DNA of 64,000 nt. Source: Clostridium muellerianum (GTDB taxonomy: Bacteria > Bacillota > Clostridia > Clostridiales > Clostridiaceae). The DNA lies in assembly GCF_012926525.1 (NCBI RefSeq), contig NZ_JABBNI010000065.1, positions 157,846-221,845 of the forward strand, written 5' to 3'. A program made the position numbers and the translations under genes. The notes beneath the pieces are model-generated. The model ran no database searches and had not been told where the DNA came from. It was given only the letters and a program-made list of their open reading frames with translations. Below, piece by piece: positions 51,994-62,002 of the stretch. The first letter of the stretch is position 1. Every line of letters starts with the position of its first letter.

Positions 51994-54900
51994 GTGGCAG
52001 GAGATACAGAAAAAAGAGTAACTGCAAAATTTATACTTGATTCTAGTGGATTTAATGATGGTCTTAAAGGTGTAAATGCAGGTCTTAAAAATGCACAAAG
52101 TGAATTAAAATTAGCTAGTAGTGGTATACAGGCATTTGGTAAGGATTCTGAAAAACTTAAAGGTGTACAAGAAGCATTATCTAAACAAGTAGAATTACAT
52201 GCTAAAAAAGTAGATATATATAAACAATCTATAGAAAAAGCAACTAATAAATTACAGGATAATATTAAGGAAAGAGATAAATTAAAAGCTAGTTTAGATA
52301 ATGCTAATAATGCTTACGAAAAAGCTATTAAAGAGTATGGTAAAGAATCTGAAGAAGCACAGAAAGCAAAAGAATCTGTAAATAAATTAACAGAAGAGTA
52401 TAAGAAAAAAGAAAAAGCTGTAGAAAGTAATGCTAAACAAATAAATACATATACCACAAATATGAATAAAGCTAACGCAGAGTTAAACAAAACTAAAGGT
52501 GAGCTTAATAAAGTAACCAGTGAATTATCTACTCAAAATAATAAATGGATAAGTGCTAGTAAAGGTATAAAAGAACATTCAGAACATCTTAAAAATGTAG
52601 GTACAAGTGCTAGTAATGCAGGAGATAAAATTTTAAGAATGACAGCACCACTTGCAGCAGTTGGTATTGCAGCAGTAAAAACAGGAATGGATTTTGAATC
52701 CCAAATGTCTAGAGTTCAGGCGATAAGTGGAGCTACAGGCGAAGAATTTAAGCAATTAGAAGATGCAGCATTAGATTTGGGAGCAAAGACAACTTTTAGT
52801 GCAAGTCAAGTTGGCGAAGCTCAAGAAAATATGGCTAGTGCTGGTTTTAAAGTTAATGAAATTTTAGCAGCTACACCTGGAGTTTTAGATTTAGCAGCAA
52901 GTTCAGGTGAAAGTTTAGCAAGTTCGTCTTCAATTGCGGCAAGTGCAATAAGAGGTTTTGGATTAGATGCAAGCCAAGCTGGTCATGTTGCAGATGTATT
53001 GGCAAAATCTGCTGCTGATACTAATGCAAATGTACAAACTATGGGAGAAGCATTTAAATATGTAGCTCCAATTGCAAGAGGTACAGGACTTTCTATAGAA
53101 GAAGTTACAGCAGCAGTAGGAGAAATGGCAGATGCAGGAATTGATGGTAGTACAGCAGGTACAACACTTCGAGGGGCTATAAGTAGATTAGCAAATCCAT
53201 CAAAAGAAGCAGCAACAGCTATGGAACGATTAGGGTTTAATGCCTTTGACAGCAATGAAAAAATGAAAAGTCTTGCAACGATTTCTGATGAATTAAATGA
53301 AAAAATGAAAGGCTTAACAGATCAACAAAGACAAGAAGCAATAGCTACAATATTTGGTCAAGAAGCCATGAGTGGTATGTTGGTGTTAGCACAAAATGGT
53401 GGTACAAAATTAAATGCCTTAACAGAGGGGTTAAAGAAGAGTGATGGTGCGGCTAAACAAATGGCTACAACTATGCAAAATAATACTAAAGCAAGTATTG
53501 AACAGATGATGGGCAGTTTAGAAACAGCAGCTATAAAACTAGAAAAGACACTTGCGCCAACTATAAAAAAAGTAGCTGATACAGTTGGAAATTTAGCAGA
53601 CAAATTTTCTCAGTTAAGTCCTAAAACACAAGAAACTATTTTAAAAGCAGTTGGCTTAACAGTTGCTTTAGGTGGAATTTTAAAAATAAGTGGAAGTGTT
53701 ATAGGAAGCATAGGATCTATAGCAGGAGGAGTTGGAAAACTTGCAAGTATAATAGGTAAGACTAAAGTAGCAACACAAGGGGTAGGTGTAGCTACTGGAG
53801 TAGCAAGTAAAGGAATTGGAGCATTAGGAATTGCTAGTAAATTAGGTGCTTTAGCATTAAATCCTTGGGTTTTAGGAATAGGAGCAGCAGGTGTGGGACT
53901 ATATGCTTTGTATAAGCATACACAACAAGAAGCAGTTCCAGCAGTAGATTTATTTGCAAATAAAGTTAATACTACTAGTGCAAGTGTAAAAACATGTCAT
54001 GGTGCAATGACAACGCAAATTGAAACAGATACTATTAAAATTAGTGAGTCTACAAAAAAAGCAGTTGGTGCTTATATTAAAATGGATGATAATGCTAAAA
54101 AAGCGTTAACAGATTTATACGTAAACGGAACTAAGATAACAGCTGATACATCTAAAAGTTTGATAGATACATATAACAGTATGGGTCAACAAATAAAGGA
54201 TGGAATGGATAAACATTATCAGGAAGATTATAGTATTATGGATGATTTCTTTAAGAAAAGTAGTACTCTAACTGAAGATGAAGAAAAGAAAGCATTGTCT
54301 AGCTTACAGAAAAACAATGAAGATAAGAAAAAGGAAGTAGATAATTATACAAAGAAAATACAAGATATATTGAAGAAAGCTAGTAATGAAAAACGTGCTT
54401 TAACCAAGGATGAACAGGAAAAAATAAATGAAATACAAGAAAAGATGAGAACTAATGCAGTAAAAACATTAAGCAGTCAGGAAGTTGAAAGTAAAGTTAT
54501 TTTAGAAAGACTTAAGGAATATGGAACTAGAATTACTGCGGAACAAGCTTCTAACATAATACAAAATGCAAATAAACAGCGTGATGGTGCAGTAAAAGCA
54601 GCCAATGAACAGTACGATAAAACTGTAAAAGAGATTATAAAAATGAGAGATGAAAGCCATTCTATAACTAAGGATCAGGCTGATAAATTAATAAAAGAAG
54701 CACAAAGGCAGAAGACTGATTCTATAAAACATGCAGGAGAACTAAGAGATGGTGTAGTAAATAAAGTAAAAAGCATGAATAAGGATGTAGAAGAAAATGT
54801 TGATACGTCTAGTGGAAGAATATTAACTAAATGGGATAAGTTAAAAAGTTGGTGGGATAACTGGCATCCAATGAAAAAGATATTTGAGTTTGAATTTAAT

Positions 54901-55245
54901 CAAGCAAAAGGTGGAGGATTAGATCCAGGTAAAATTTGGACTGGTACTAATTATTGGAAGGGTGGAGTAGCAGCTCTACATGATCGTCCAGGAACACAAA
55001 CAAGTTACGAATTATATGACTTACCTCGTGGTACTAGAGTATACAATCATGACGCCAGTGCAGATTTAGTAGAAAAAACAGCAGAAAATGTTGCAACTAA
55101 AGTAGCTAACAGTGTTCTAAGTAGTTCTAATGGTGGTAAAAATGGTATAAATGTAACACAAAATATTTATACTCCAGTTGGTAGTCCATCTGAAATAGCA
55201 CGACAAACAAAGAATAATCTTAGAGAATTAGCATTAAGTTGGTAG
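51994..55245 (+). CDS. Tape measure protein
   Basis: A 1083-aa protein that sets tail length. A long N-terminal coiled coil (about 40-200) is followed by the TP901-type block GAATGEEFKQLEDAALDLGA, TTFSASQVGEAQENMASAGF, DAGIDGSTAGTTLRGAISRL. Hydrophobic stretches (about 545-650) follow, then more helix and a C-terminal WKGGVAALHDRPGTQTSYEL. It starts at GTG after GGAGGTAG. Tail length predicted from this would be that of a medium siphovirus. Confidence 0.94.
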   Translation: MAGDTEKRVTAKFILDSSGFNDGLKGVNAGLKNAQSELKLASSGIQAFGKDSEKLKGVQEALSKQVELHAKKVDIYKQSIEKATNKLQDNIKERDKLKASLDNANNAYEKAIKEYGKESEEAQKAKESVNKLTEEYKKKEKAVESNAKQINTYTTNMNKANAELNKTKGELNKVTSELSTQNNKWISASKGIKEHSEHLKNVGTSASNAGDKILRMTAPLAAVGIAAVKTGMDFESQMSRVQAISGATGEEFKQLEDAALDLGAKTTFSASQVGEAQENMASAGFKVNEILAATPGVLDLAASSGESLASSSSIAASAIRGFGLDASQAGHVADVLAKSAADTNANVQTMGEAFKYVAPIARGTGLSIEEVTAAVGEMADAGIDGSTAGTTLRGAISRLANPSKEAATAMERLGFNAFDSNEKMKSLATISDELNEKMKGLTDQQRQEAIATIFGQEAMSGMLVLAQNGGTKLNALTEGLKKSDGAAKQMATTMQNNTKASIEQMMGSLETAAIKLEKTLAPTIKKVADTVGNLADKFSQLSPKTQETILKAVGLTVALGGILKISGSVIGSIGSIAGGVGKLASIIGKTKVATQGVGVATGVASKGIGALGIASKLGALALNPWVLGIGAAGVGLYALYKHTQQEAVPAVDLFANKVNTTSASVKTCHGAMTTQIETDTIKISESTKKAVGAYIKMDDNAKKALTDLYVNGTKITADTSKSLIDTYNSMGQQIKDGMDKHYQEDYSIMDDFFKKSSTLTEDEEKKALSSLQKNNEDKKKEVDNYTKKIQDILKKASNEKRALTKDEQEKINEIQEKMRTNAVKTLSSQEVESKVILERLKEYGTRITAEQASNIIQNANKQRDGAVKAANEQYDKTVKEIIKMRDESHSITKDQADKLIKEAQRQKTDSIKHAGELRDGVVNKVKSMNKDVEENVDTSSGRILTKWDKLKSWWDNWHPMKKIFEFEFNQAKGGGLDPGKIWTGTNYWKGGVAALHDRPGTQTSYELYDLPRGTRVYNHDASADLVEKTAENVATKVANSVLSSSNGGKNGINVTQNIYTPVGSPSEIARQTKNNLRELALSW

Positions 55246-55261
55246 AAATGAGGTGGTTCAT

Positions 55262-56119
55262 ATGGCAAGAAAAGATTTTAAATTAATATATGAGAATGGA
55301 AAAGGACAAAGTATAGAATTTTCTATATGGAGTTCTTTTTTTCTTGAAGACTTTGATGGATTAGATGGATTAAAAAATAATATTTATACTAACAAAGGTA
55401 TGCTTCAGGATGGAGAAACCTTTGTTAGCAGTAATTTAGATATGAGAAATATAGTTATACAAGGTACGATTCACGATAATGTACAATATAACAAACCTAG
55501 AATGATAAGTGCATTAAATCCAAAATTGAAAGGCAAATTAACTGTTATTGATGGAGAAGTTACAAAATATATTAGGTGTTATATAGAAAAATCACCTACT
55601 TTAAGTAATGATAATAAGCCTAAATTTGTATTAAGTTTAATTTGTCCTAACCCATTTTTCTATGACAAAGAAGTTAAAACGGATGTTGCTTTATGGCGAG
55701 GTGATTTTGAATTCCCTTTAGAAATATTGGAGACTGGAATTTTATTAGGACATAGAGAACCTAGTTTAATTGTTAATGTAATAAATGAATCTGATTTAAA
55801 ATGTCCATTAAAAATTGAATTCAAAGCACTTGGAACATTAAAAAATCCTTCTCTCTTTAATGTAAATACAAGAGAATATTTTAAAATAAATAAAGAAATG
55901 AAAGCAGGAGAAAAAATTGTAACTACTACTGGTATTGGAGATAAAAAAGTTATTGAAGAATACAATGGAATAGTTAATAATGCATTTAATTATATGGATA
56001 TCAATAGTACGTTTTTACAACTAGATACAGGGGATAATTTATTTAGATATGATGCAGAAAAAAATGTAGATAATCTAGAAGTTAGCATTTATTATTATCC
56101 ACAGTATCTTGGAGTTTAG
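55262..56119 (+). CDS. Distal tail protein (Dit-like)
   Basis: A 285-aa protein at the tail tip. The N-terminal half carries FLEDFDGLDGLKNNIYTNKG, LDMRNIVIQGTIHDN and RCYIEKSPTLSNDNKPKFVL as in siphovirus distal tail proteins; the C-terminal half is strand-rich. ATG at 55262 follows GAGGTGG. It forms the baseplate hub with the next gene product. Confidence 0.82.
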   Translation: MARKDFKLIYENGKGQSIEFSIWSSFFLEDFDGLDGLKNNIYTNKGMLQDGETFVSSNLDMRNIVIQGTIHDNVQYNKPRMISALNPKLKGKLTVIDGEVTKYIRCYIEKSPTLSNDNKPKFVLSLICPNPFFYDKEVKTDVALWRGDFEFPLEILETGILLGHREPSLIVNVINESDLKCPLKIEFKALGTLKNPSLFNVNTREYFKINKEMKAGEKIVTTTGIGDKKVIEEYNGIVNNAFNYMDINSTFLQLDTGDNLFRYDAEKNVDNLEVSIYYYPQYLGV

Positions 56120-56133
56120 GAGTGTGATGTCTA

Positions 56134-57324
56134 TTGGAATTATATATATTTGATAGAGAATTAAATTTTAAAGGAATTTTAGAAAGTTATTCTAATTTAA
56201 GATGGGTTAGAAAGTATCATAAAGCAGGAGAATTTGAGTTGCATTGTGCATTAACTCCAGAAATTTTAGAATTACTAAAAAGAGAGAATATATTATGGAA
56301 AAAAGCTGATGATGAAGCTGGATTTATAGAATATAGAAATCTTAAACAAGATAAAAATGGACAAGAAATTTTAGTTGTTAAGGGTAGATTTTTAACTAAA
56401 TATTTAGATAGACGTATTATATGGGGTAGTGAATTATTGCAAACTACAGTAGAAAATGCTATGCGAACATTAGTGAATAATAATTGTATTAATCCAATAG
56501 ATAAAAATAGGATAATTCCTAACTTAATTATAGAAGAAAATAAAGGTTATATACAAAATATAAATTATCATATTAGTTATAAAAATTTATTAGAGGAATT
56601 AGAAAGTATAAGTAACGTAAGTAATTTAGGTTATAAAATTAAGTTTAATGTTAATGATAAAAAATTAGTATTTGATGTTTATGAGGGTAAGGATTTAACT
56701 GTAAACCAAGCAATAAATCCTATATGCATTTTTAGCAAAGAGTTTGAAAATATTTTAGAACAAGAATATACAGACAGTATTAATAACTATAGAAATGTAA
56801 GTTTAGTTGCAGGAGCAGGTGAGGGAAAAGAAAGAATATTTACCACTATAGGACAAGCGAATGGGCTTGATAGATTTGAATTGTTTACAGATGCGAGAGA
56901 TTTACAAGATAAAAAAACGGTTGGGGAACAGGAAAACCAGCATGAAGAAGATATACCCATTCAGGAATATATGAAAATGTTAGAGCAAAGAGGGATAGAA
57001 AAACTTGCAGAATGTAAGGAAATAACAACATTTGATAGTAAAGTGAATGTAAATTCTAGTTTAAAATATAAGGATGATTTTAATTTAGGAGATGTTGTTA
57101 CATGTATGTCTAAAAAATGGGGATTAATGATAGATGCTAGAATAACAGAAATAGAAGAAGTATATGATGAAAAAGGATTAAGTATTAATATTACTTTTGG
57201 TAATACTGTACCTACTGTATTAGATAAGATTAAAAGTTTAGCGAAACAGCAAATTGGTGGATCAATAGTTACTAGCATTACAAATGTGAATGTAAATAAT
57301 ATTGACGGTGGAAGTTTTGTATAG
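56134..57324 (+). CDS. Baseplate/tail-tip protein, siphovirus Gp37-like
   Basis: A 396-aa protein of the ReqiPepy6 Gp37-like family: it begins ELYIFDRELNFKGILESYSN and LRWVRKYHKAGEFELHCAL and has NYRNVSLVAGAGEGKERIF, KEITTFDSKVNVNSSLKYKD and GDVVTCMSKKWGLMIDARIT, hub-domain elements of the Tal/gp27 type. It starts at TTG after AGGAGTGTGAT. No peptidase or lysozyme domain was seen attached. Confidence 0.85.
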   Translation: MELYIFDRELNFKGILESYSNLRWVRKYHKAGEFELHCALTPEILELLKRENILWKKADDEAGFIEYRNLKQDKNGQEILVVKGRFLTKYLDRRIIWGSELLQTTVENAMRTLVNNNCINPIDKNRIIPNLIIEENKGYIQNINYHISYKNLLEELESISNVSNLGYKIKFNVNDKKLVFDVYEGKDLTVNQAINPICIFSKEFENILEQEYTDSINNYRNVSLVAGAGEGKERIFTTIGQANGLDRFELFTDARDLQDKKTVGEQENQHEEDIPIQEYMKMLEQRGIEKLAECKEITTFDSKVNVNSSLKYKDDFNLGDVVTCMSKKWGLMIDARITEIEEVYDEKGLSINITFGNTVPTVLDKIKSLAKQQIGGSIVTSITNVNVNNIDGGSFV

Positions 57325-57342
57325 AAAGGATGTGAGGATATC

Positions 57343-58125
57343 TTGGAGAAATCAAGTTTTTTTAATAGTGTAAATGGTGATAGAAAGTATAAAGCAAGTG
57401 ATTTTGCAGAATTTTTTAACTCTTTAGTAACTAATGGTGTTTTTCCTAACTCAAATACAAATTTACAAGTAGTTACAAATAGCAACAATATGACAGTAAC
57501 CGTTAAACCAGGTAAGGCTTGGATTAACGGTTATGTTTATATTAACACGGATGATTTAATCCTTAACATAGATGTAGCTGATGGTGTTTTAAATAGAATA
57601 GATAGAGTAGTTTTGAAATTAGATTTTCTTAATAGGCAAATAAAAGCTGAAGTTAAGAAAGGCAATTTTGAAAGTACTCCTATAGCTCCAATATTGCAAC
57701 GTGATTTAGACGCATATGAATTATGTATTGCAGATATTTATGTGAATAAAGGTGTAATAAGTATAGTACAGGCTAATATAACAGACTTAAGAATGAATAC
57801 TAGTTTGTGTGGTTGGGTAAATTCACTTATACAAGCTGATACCACTGCAATATTTAATCAGTATTTGGATTGGTATAATACTAAAACAAGACAATATGAT
57901 ACAGACTTTACAACTTGGAGTAATGCAGAAAAAACTAATTTTGAAGCGACAAAGGAACAATTAGAGAAAGATTTTATTATATGGTTTAAATCTGTAAAAA
58001 ATACTTTAAGTGGTGATGTTGCTGGAAATCTATTAAATATAATAACTGCTGTTCCTAGAATTTATAGGGGTACTACAGATCCCATTGAACCAAGAAATGT
58101 TGATTTTTGGTTTAAGGAAATATAG
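57343..58125 (+). CDS. Baseplate upper/receptor-binding structural protein
   Basis: A 260-aa protein. The N-terminus has the pattern common in Firmicutes phage baseplates: FFNSVNGDRKYKASDFAEFF, NMTVTVKPGKAWINGYVY, RIDRVVLKLDFLNRQIKAEV. A helical middle (about 155-225) is followed by the PRIYRGTTDPIEPRNVDFWF end. Start at TTG after GGATGTGAGG. The exact place in the baseplate is inferred from order. Confidence 0.78.
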   Translation: MEKSSFFNSVNGDRKYKASDFAEFFNSLVTNGVFPNSNTNLQVVTNSNNMTVTVKPGKAWINGYVYINTDDLILNIDVADGVLNRIDRVVLKLDFLNRQIKAEVKKGNFESTPIAPILQRDLDAYELCIADIYVNKGVISIVQANITDLRMNTSLCGWVNSLIQADTTAIFNQYLDWYNTKTRQYDTDFTTWSNAEKTNFEATKEQLEKDFIIWFKSVKNTLSGDVAGNLLNIITAVPRIYRGTTDPIEPRNVDFWFKEI

Positions 58126-58140
58126 AAGAAGGTGAGATGA

Positions 58141-59145
58141 TTGTCCCAAATAATTAAAATTAAAAGAGGATTAAAGAAAGACTTAACAATATTACAAGAA
58201 GGGGAAATGGGATTTTGCACTGACAAAAAGGAATTTTATATTGGTAATGGTACTGAAAATACTCTTATAAACAAAGATGTAAATATTAAAGTCGAGAATT
58301 CTATAATATCCAATGATAACCCTAATAATGTTATAGAACTTGTTGCAGGAAACAATATTAATATAACACCAGATGAAACTAATAATAAGATAACTATTTC
58401 TTTAAAAAATAATGTTGAAACAAAAGAAGAATCTCAAGCAAAAGCTAATACAGCTGAAAGTAATGCAAAAATATATGCTGATAATAAAGTTGCAAGTATA
58501 GTTAATTCAGCACCGACTACATTAGATACATTACAAGAACTTGCTAAAGCATTAGGTGATGATCCAAACTTTGCAACCACAATAACTAATATGGTAGCTT
58601 CAAAGGAAACTCCACAAGGAGCACAACAAAAAGCTAATATAGCTGAAGGCAACGCAAAAGCATATGCGGATAGTATTAAGCCTACAACATTACCTGCTAA
58701 TGGTGGTAATGCAAACACATTAGACGGAAAACATGTGAATGATTTTGCTCCTAGTGGATATGGTTTAGGAACAATGGCAACAAATATCTCTAGTATGGAT
58801 TTAAATAATTATAAAATAACTGGTTTTTTTAGAGGAAGTAATGTAATTAATGCTCCAAACACAGGATGGTTTTGGTTTATTATAATTGGACATGATACTG
58901 GTTGGACTAATCAAATAGCTATATCATATGGGGCAAATAATATTGGGAATATAATGTATTCTAGGATATACCAAAATGCTAGTAGTTGGACGGGTTGGAA
59001 TAGAATTGCTAAAACAACAGATATTCCAACGAAGTTAAGTCAATTTGCAAATGACATAGGAGCTGGTAGTGGAGTTAAAATTACAACATCTGTAAATAGT
59101 CCAAGTGCAATAAATGCAGGTGATTTTTGGTACAAAATAATTTAA
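58141..59145 (+). CDS. Tail fibre protein with pyocin-knob-like C-terminus
   Basis: A 334-aa fibre. It starts at TTG after AAGGTGAGAT. The N-terminus (IIKIKRGLKKDLTILQEGEM, GFCTDKKEFYIGNGTENT) resembles the Mtd_N type attachment domain. Repeated helices (AKANTAESNAKIYADNKV and AQQKANIAEGNAKAYADS) form a fibre shaft. The C-terminal part (YKITGFFRGSNVINAPNTGW, YSRIYQNASSWTGWNRIA) is like pyocin knobs. Likely host-binding. Confidence 0.82.
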   Translation: MSQIIKIKRGLKKDLTILQEGEMGFCTDKKEFYIGNGTENTLINKDVNIKVENSIISNDNPNNVIELVAGNNINITPDETNNKITISLKNNVETKEESQAKANTAESNAKIYADNKVASIVNSAPTTLDTLQELAKALGDDPNFATTITNMVASKETPQGAQQKANIAEGNAKAYADSIKPTTLPANGGNANTLDGKHVNDFAPSGYGLGTMATNISSMDLNNYKITGFFRGSNVINAPNTGWFWFIIIGHDTGWTNQIAISYGANNIGNIMYSRIYQNASSWTGWNRIAKTTDIPTKLSQFANDIGAGSGVKITTSVNSPSAINAGDFWYKII

Positions 59146-59158
59146 GGAAGGTGATACG

Positions 59159-59743
59159 ATGTCAGATAAAAATATTCAGATGGCACAAAGGAATGAAAAT
59201 AATACCGCATGGGATAATTTATATCCAAAGACTAAAGCAGTAAATGTAGATGTAAATCCCATAGATGGTATAGCTGGAAGTGATGTACAAACAATATTAA
59301 ACAACCTTTTTCAATATGCCAGTAATGGTAAAACAGCAGTTGCTAATGCAGTAACTGCTAAAGGTGTTTCCGCAAGCCCTTCGGATACATTTTCAGTATT
59401 GGCTACTAAAGTAGGGCAAATTAATACAGGTAAAAAATCGGCTAGTGGCTCTATTGGATTTAGTAGCTATTTTAGTTCACAAGACGTTACTGGGTTACAA
59501 TTTGTACCAAGTATTATATTATTAAGATATTCATATGCATATAGTGGTGCTTCACATATAGGACATAGTGTAAGTTTATATATGTTTGATGGATGGTATA
59601 CTATGACAGATTCTTGGAGGCAAGATATAACGGTAAATAAACAACCAACCTCGAATTGTTTTACAGCAAATTATAAATACACAGCAGATGGCGGGTATAA
59701 TGGCGTTACTGGTAGTAGTTTTGATTGGATAGCAATAGAATAG
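59159..59743 (+). CDS. Tail fibre/adhesin component
   Basis: A 194-aa protein. The N-terminal NPIDGIAGSDVQTILNNLFQ and KTAVANAVTAKGVSASPSDT fit the clostridial phage fibre type; the C-terminal half is Ser/Tyr-rich beta sequence (GFSSYFSSQDVTGLQFVPSI), typical of a receptor-binding tip. GGAAGGTGAT precedes ATG. Confidence 0.7.
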   Translation: MSDKNIQMAQRNENNTAWDNLYPKTKAVNVDVNPIDGIAGSDVQTILNNLFQYASNGKTAVANAVTAKGVSASPSDTFSVLATKVGQINTGKKSASGSIGFSSYFSSQDVTGLQFVPSIILLRYSYAYSGASHIGHSVSLYMFDGWYTMTDSWRQDITVNKQPTSNCFTANYKYTADGGYNGVTGSSFDWIAIE

Positions 59744-59755
59744 GAGGTTTTTTCA

Positions 59756-60097
59756 ATGCAAATAGGTATGAGATTAATTTTTGATAAGCAAACAGGAAAA
59801 ATTTTAAATGGTGTATTAGGAGAAATGCAAGGTGATCTGCAAGAAGGATTAAGACCAGCTGAAATAGATTTTATAGATCTTCCTTATGGTTATAATGATA
59901 ATAATTTTAAAGAAGCTCTTGAATATCATGTGGATATAACAAAAAACAAAAGCACTGCATCTATAAAGGATTTAATAATTATAGACAAGTATATAGAACA
60001 CACAGAAACAGAAGAAGAAAAATTAAAAAGAGAAAAAGCAGAATTAGAAAATCAATTATTATTAAAAGAAAATAAAGATTTAGGAGGTATTTTATAA
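59756..60097 (+). CDS. Fibre-associated prophage protein
   Basis: A 113-aa protein (MQIGMRLIFDKQTGKILNGV...) with a small beta N-terminal half and a Glu/Lys coiled-coil tail (EEEKLKREKAELENQLLLKE). GGAGGTTTT precedes ATG. Its stop overlaps the next start (TAATG). Proteins of this kind are common after fibre genes in clostridial phages; the precise role is unknown. Confidence 0.65.
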   Translation: MQIGMRLIFDKQTGKILNGVLGEMQGDLQEGLRPAEIDFIDLPYGYNDNNFKEALEYHVDITKNKSTASIKDLIIIDKYIEHTETEEEKLKREKAELENQLLLKENKDLGGIL

Positions 60098-60261
60098 TGG
60101 TAAATCAAATAATTGTAAAAATAATAGCAGAAAGAATAATTAATAAAGGATTAAATCCTTTAAGAAATAGAGTATTTTTATTAGAAGATGTAACTAATGT
60201 AGATTATAAAAAGGCTGTAGAAGATTATATTATAATTAATAGTGGAGCTGTAACACAATAG
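60097..60261 (+). CDS. XkdX-like small prophage protein
   Basis: A 54-aa protein (MVNQIIVKIIAERIINKGLN...) that overlaps the preceding stop codon. The end KKAVEDYIIINSGAVTQ is like the short XkdX-type proteins found between tail-fibre and lysis genes. GGAGGTATT precedes ATG. Confidence 0.6.
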   Translation: MVNQIIVKIIAERIINKGLNPLRNRVFLLEDVTNVDYKKAVEDYIIINSGAVTQ

Positions 60262-60313
60262 AAAAAATATGAGTTTATATTATAAAAATTCAATGTAATA
60301 AAACAATATTAAT

Positions 60314-60354
60314 GGCAATAAGGAATGACTAGAAATAGTCTTTTTTTTATTGCC
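60314..60354 (+). terminator. Nested terminator before the lysis genes
   Basis: GACTA-GAAA-TAGTC with T8 lies inside an outer GGCAATAA/TTATTGCC stem. The two foldings are mutually compatible only in part, so it could regulate entry into the lysis genes. Confidence 0.75.
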
Positions 60355-60379
60355 TATTTTTAGTGGAGAGAAGGTGTAT

Positions 60380-60619
60380 ATGAATATGAATAATGAAACA
60401 GTAGAATTAAAAATTAATGAACACAACACAACGTTAAAAGAGCATGATAAAAGACTTGATAGAGTTGAACAGGATGGAAGAGAGTTTAGAACAGAAATTA
60501 AAAACCTATGTGAAAACATTAAAAATTTAACAGGTGCAATTAAATGGCTAATAGGACTTGGAGCAAGTACTTTGCTTGGGTTCTTTTTTTATGCCATTCA
60601 ATCACATATTTTTGAGTAG
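60380..60619 (+). CDS. XhlA-family lysis-associated membrane protein
   Basis: A 79-aa protein: an N-terminal coiled coil (ELKINEHNTTLKEHDKRLDR, FRTEIKNLCENIKNLTGAIK) followed by one C-terminal membrane helix (WLIGLGASTLLGFFFYAI). This is the haemolysin XhlA pattern; such proteins help holins. ATG at 60380 follows GAGAAGGTG. Confidence 0.85.
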   Translation: MNMNNETVELKINEHNTTLKEHDKRLDRVEQDGREFRTEIKNLCENIKNLTGAIKWLIGLGASTLLGFFFYAIQSHIFE

Positions 60620-60631
60620 GAGATGATTATA

Positions 60632-61459
60632 TTGAAAGGAATAGATGTTAGTAATAATGATGAAAATATAGACTTTAATCAAGTAAAAAATGCAGGATAT
60701 GAGATAGTATATTTAAAAAGCACAGAAGGACTTACTTATAATGATAATAAAATGAGAGAATTTTACGAAGGGTGTAAAGCAAATCAATTAAAGATAGGTT
60801 TCTATCATTTTCTTAGAAAAAATGATCCAACACAAGAAGCAATACATTTTCTAAATGCAATATCAGGATTAACATATGATTGTATTCCAATGCTAGATGT
60901 TGAAGGGAATGATAAATGTGACTTAACAGATGGTTCTGCTACATGGAGAACTCAACAATTTTCAGATTATTGTAAATCTCAAGGTGTACAAATTGGATTA
61001 TATACATATACAAGTTTTTTAAAAGAATCTATGGGTGGAAATACACTGGAGTTACCTTTATGGATTGCAGAATATGGTGTTGATAGTCCAAACATTTCTC
61101 AAGATTACATAGGGTTTCAATTTACAGAGGAAGGAAGAGTTCCAGGTATCGGAACTAACTGTGATATAGATAATTTTGACGAAAGAATATTTGTAAATGG
61201 AGGTAAAAAGAAAGTGGAAAGTATAGTAATTTATAATTATGGAGCAGATATGCATAGTGCGGAGATATTAGCAGATTATTTAAATTGTCCTACTATATCT
61301 AATGGAAGAAGTTTTGATTATAGTTGTGTTAAAAATGTTTATGCTGTAGGTGGAAAAGCAGATCAATACACTAGTTATCTTACTAAGTTAATTGCCGGTG
61401 ATGATAGATATTCTACAGATCAAGCTGTATTAGATTTTATAAAAAATGGAGGTAAGTAA
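60632..61459 (+). CDS. Endolysin, glycoside hydrolase family 25 with a C-terminal wall-binding-like domain
   Basis: A 275-aa peptidoglycan muramidase. The GH25 barrel (about 1-190) has KGIDVSNND (Asp), GFYHFLRKND, PMLDVEGND (catalytic Asp-Glu pair) and IGFQFTEEGRVPGIGTNCDI. The C-terminal 75 residues (ESIVIYNYGADMHSAEILAD, YAVGGKADQYTSYLTKLIAG) look like a cell-wall-binding repeat 2 unit. TTG at 60632 is preferred because AGGAG lies 9 bp upstream; an ATG at 60623 directly abuts that site. Confidence 0.92.
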   Translation: MKGIDVSNNDENIDFNQVKNAGYEIVYLKSTEGLTYNDNKMREFYEGCKANQLKIGFYHFLRKNDPTQEAIHFLNAISGLTYDCIPMLDVEGNDKCDLTDGSATWRTQQFSDYCKSQGVQIGLYTYTSFLKESMGGNTLELPLWIAEYGVDSPNISQDYIGFQFTEEGRVPGIGTNCDIDNFDERIFVNGGKKKVESIVIYNYGADMHSAEILADYLNCPTISNGRSFDYSCVKNVYAVGGKADQYTSYLTKLIAGDDRYSTDQAVLDFIKNGGK

Positions 61460-61462
61460 TAT

Positions 61463-61828
61463 ATGACTAATGAATTAGTAAAATCAATTATAAGTGATGG
61501 AGCTTACATAATAATTACAGGTTTGTTTGGCATAATAAGTTTTCAATTTAAAAAATTTATTGCAGAACATAATGATTATATTCAAAAAGAAAAGGAATTA
61601 GTTAAAACACAAATAGGTGCAGAACAATACTATAAAAATAAAGATAAAGCTATAGATTTAATATTAAGGATAGAAGAAGAAGCCAAAGCTTATAATTGGG
61701 ATAGTGAAGTGAAACATTCTAATGCTGTAAAATTGATTTCTGAGAAAACAGGATTAAGTTCAGAGGATATTTATGATATTATAAAAAGTACCGTAACTAA
61801 AATAAAAACTGGACAGGTGGTAAAATAA
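61463..61828 (+). CDS. Phage holin, LLH family
   Basis: A 121-aa protein with one N-terminal membrane helix (about 11-30, GAYIIITGLFGIISFQFKKF), then a charged helical part and a C-terminal LISEKTGLSSEDIYDIIKS typical of LLH-type holins. GGAGGTAAG precedes ATG, 4 bp after the lysin stop. A terminator covers its end. Confidence 0.82.
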   Translation: MTNELVKSIISDGAYIIITGLFGIISFQFKKFIAEHNDYIQKEKELVKTQIGAEQYYKNKDKAIDLILRIEEEAKAYNWDSEVKHSNAVKLISEKTGLSSEDIYDIIKSTVTKIKTGQVVK

Positions 61829-61872
61829 TTATAATTTTTGTTAAGGTACAATTAATTTTGCACCTGTTTTTT
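61812..61872 (+). terminator. Terminator of the lysis genes and late operon
   Basis: ACAGGTG pairs with CACCTGT across a 46-nt AT-rich arm region that can also pair, followed by TTTTTT. It overlaps the holin stop and closes the late operon before the right attachment repeat. Confidence 0.72.
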
Positions 61873-62002
61873 CATTTTTTATTGACTATTTAATGGAAAA
61901 TATTTTATAATAGTCATAGAAGAATATCATAAATGCTTTTTATGATATGTCATAGGGATATGCAAAGTGGTTTTGAAATAAGTATAAAAGTATTTCAAAG
62001 AG

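Noticed and set aside
61933-62002. New gene fusing phage sequence to the guaA end
   Set aside because: The frame is open by chance into the duplicated guaA end; there is no ribosome site and no domain.
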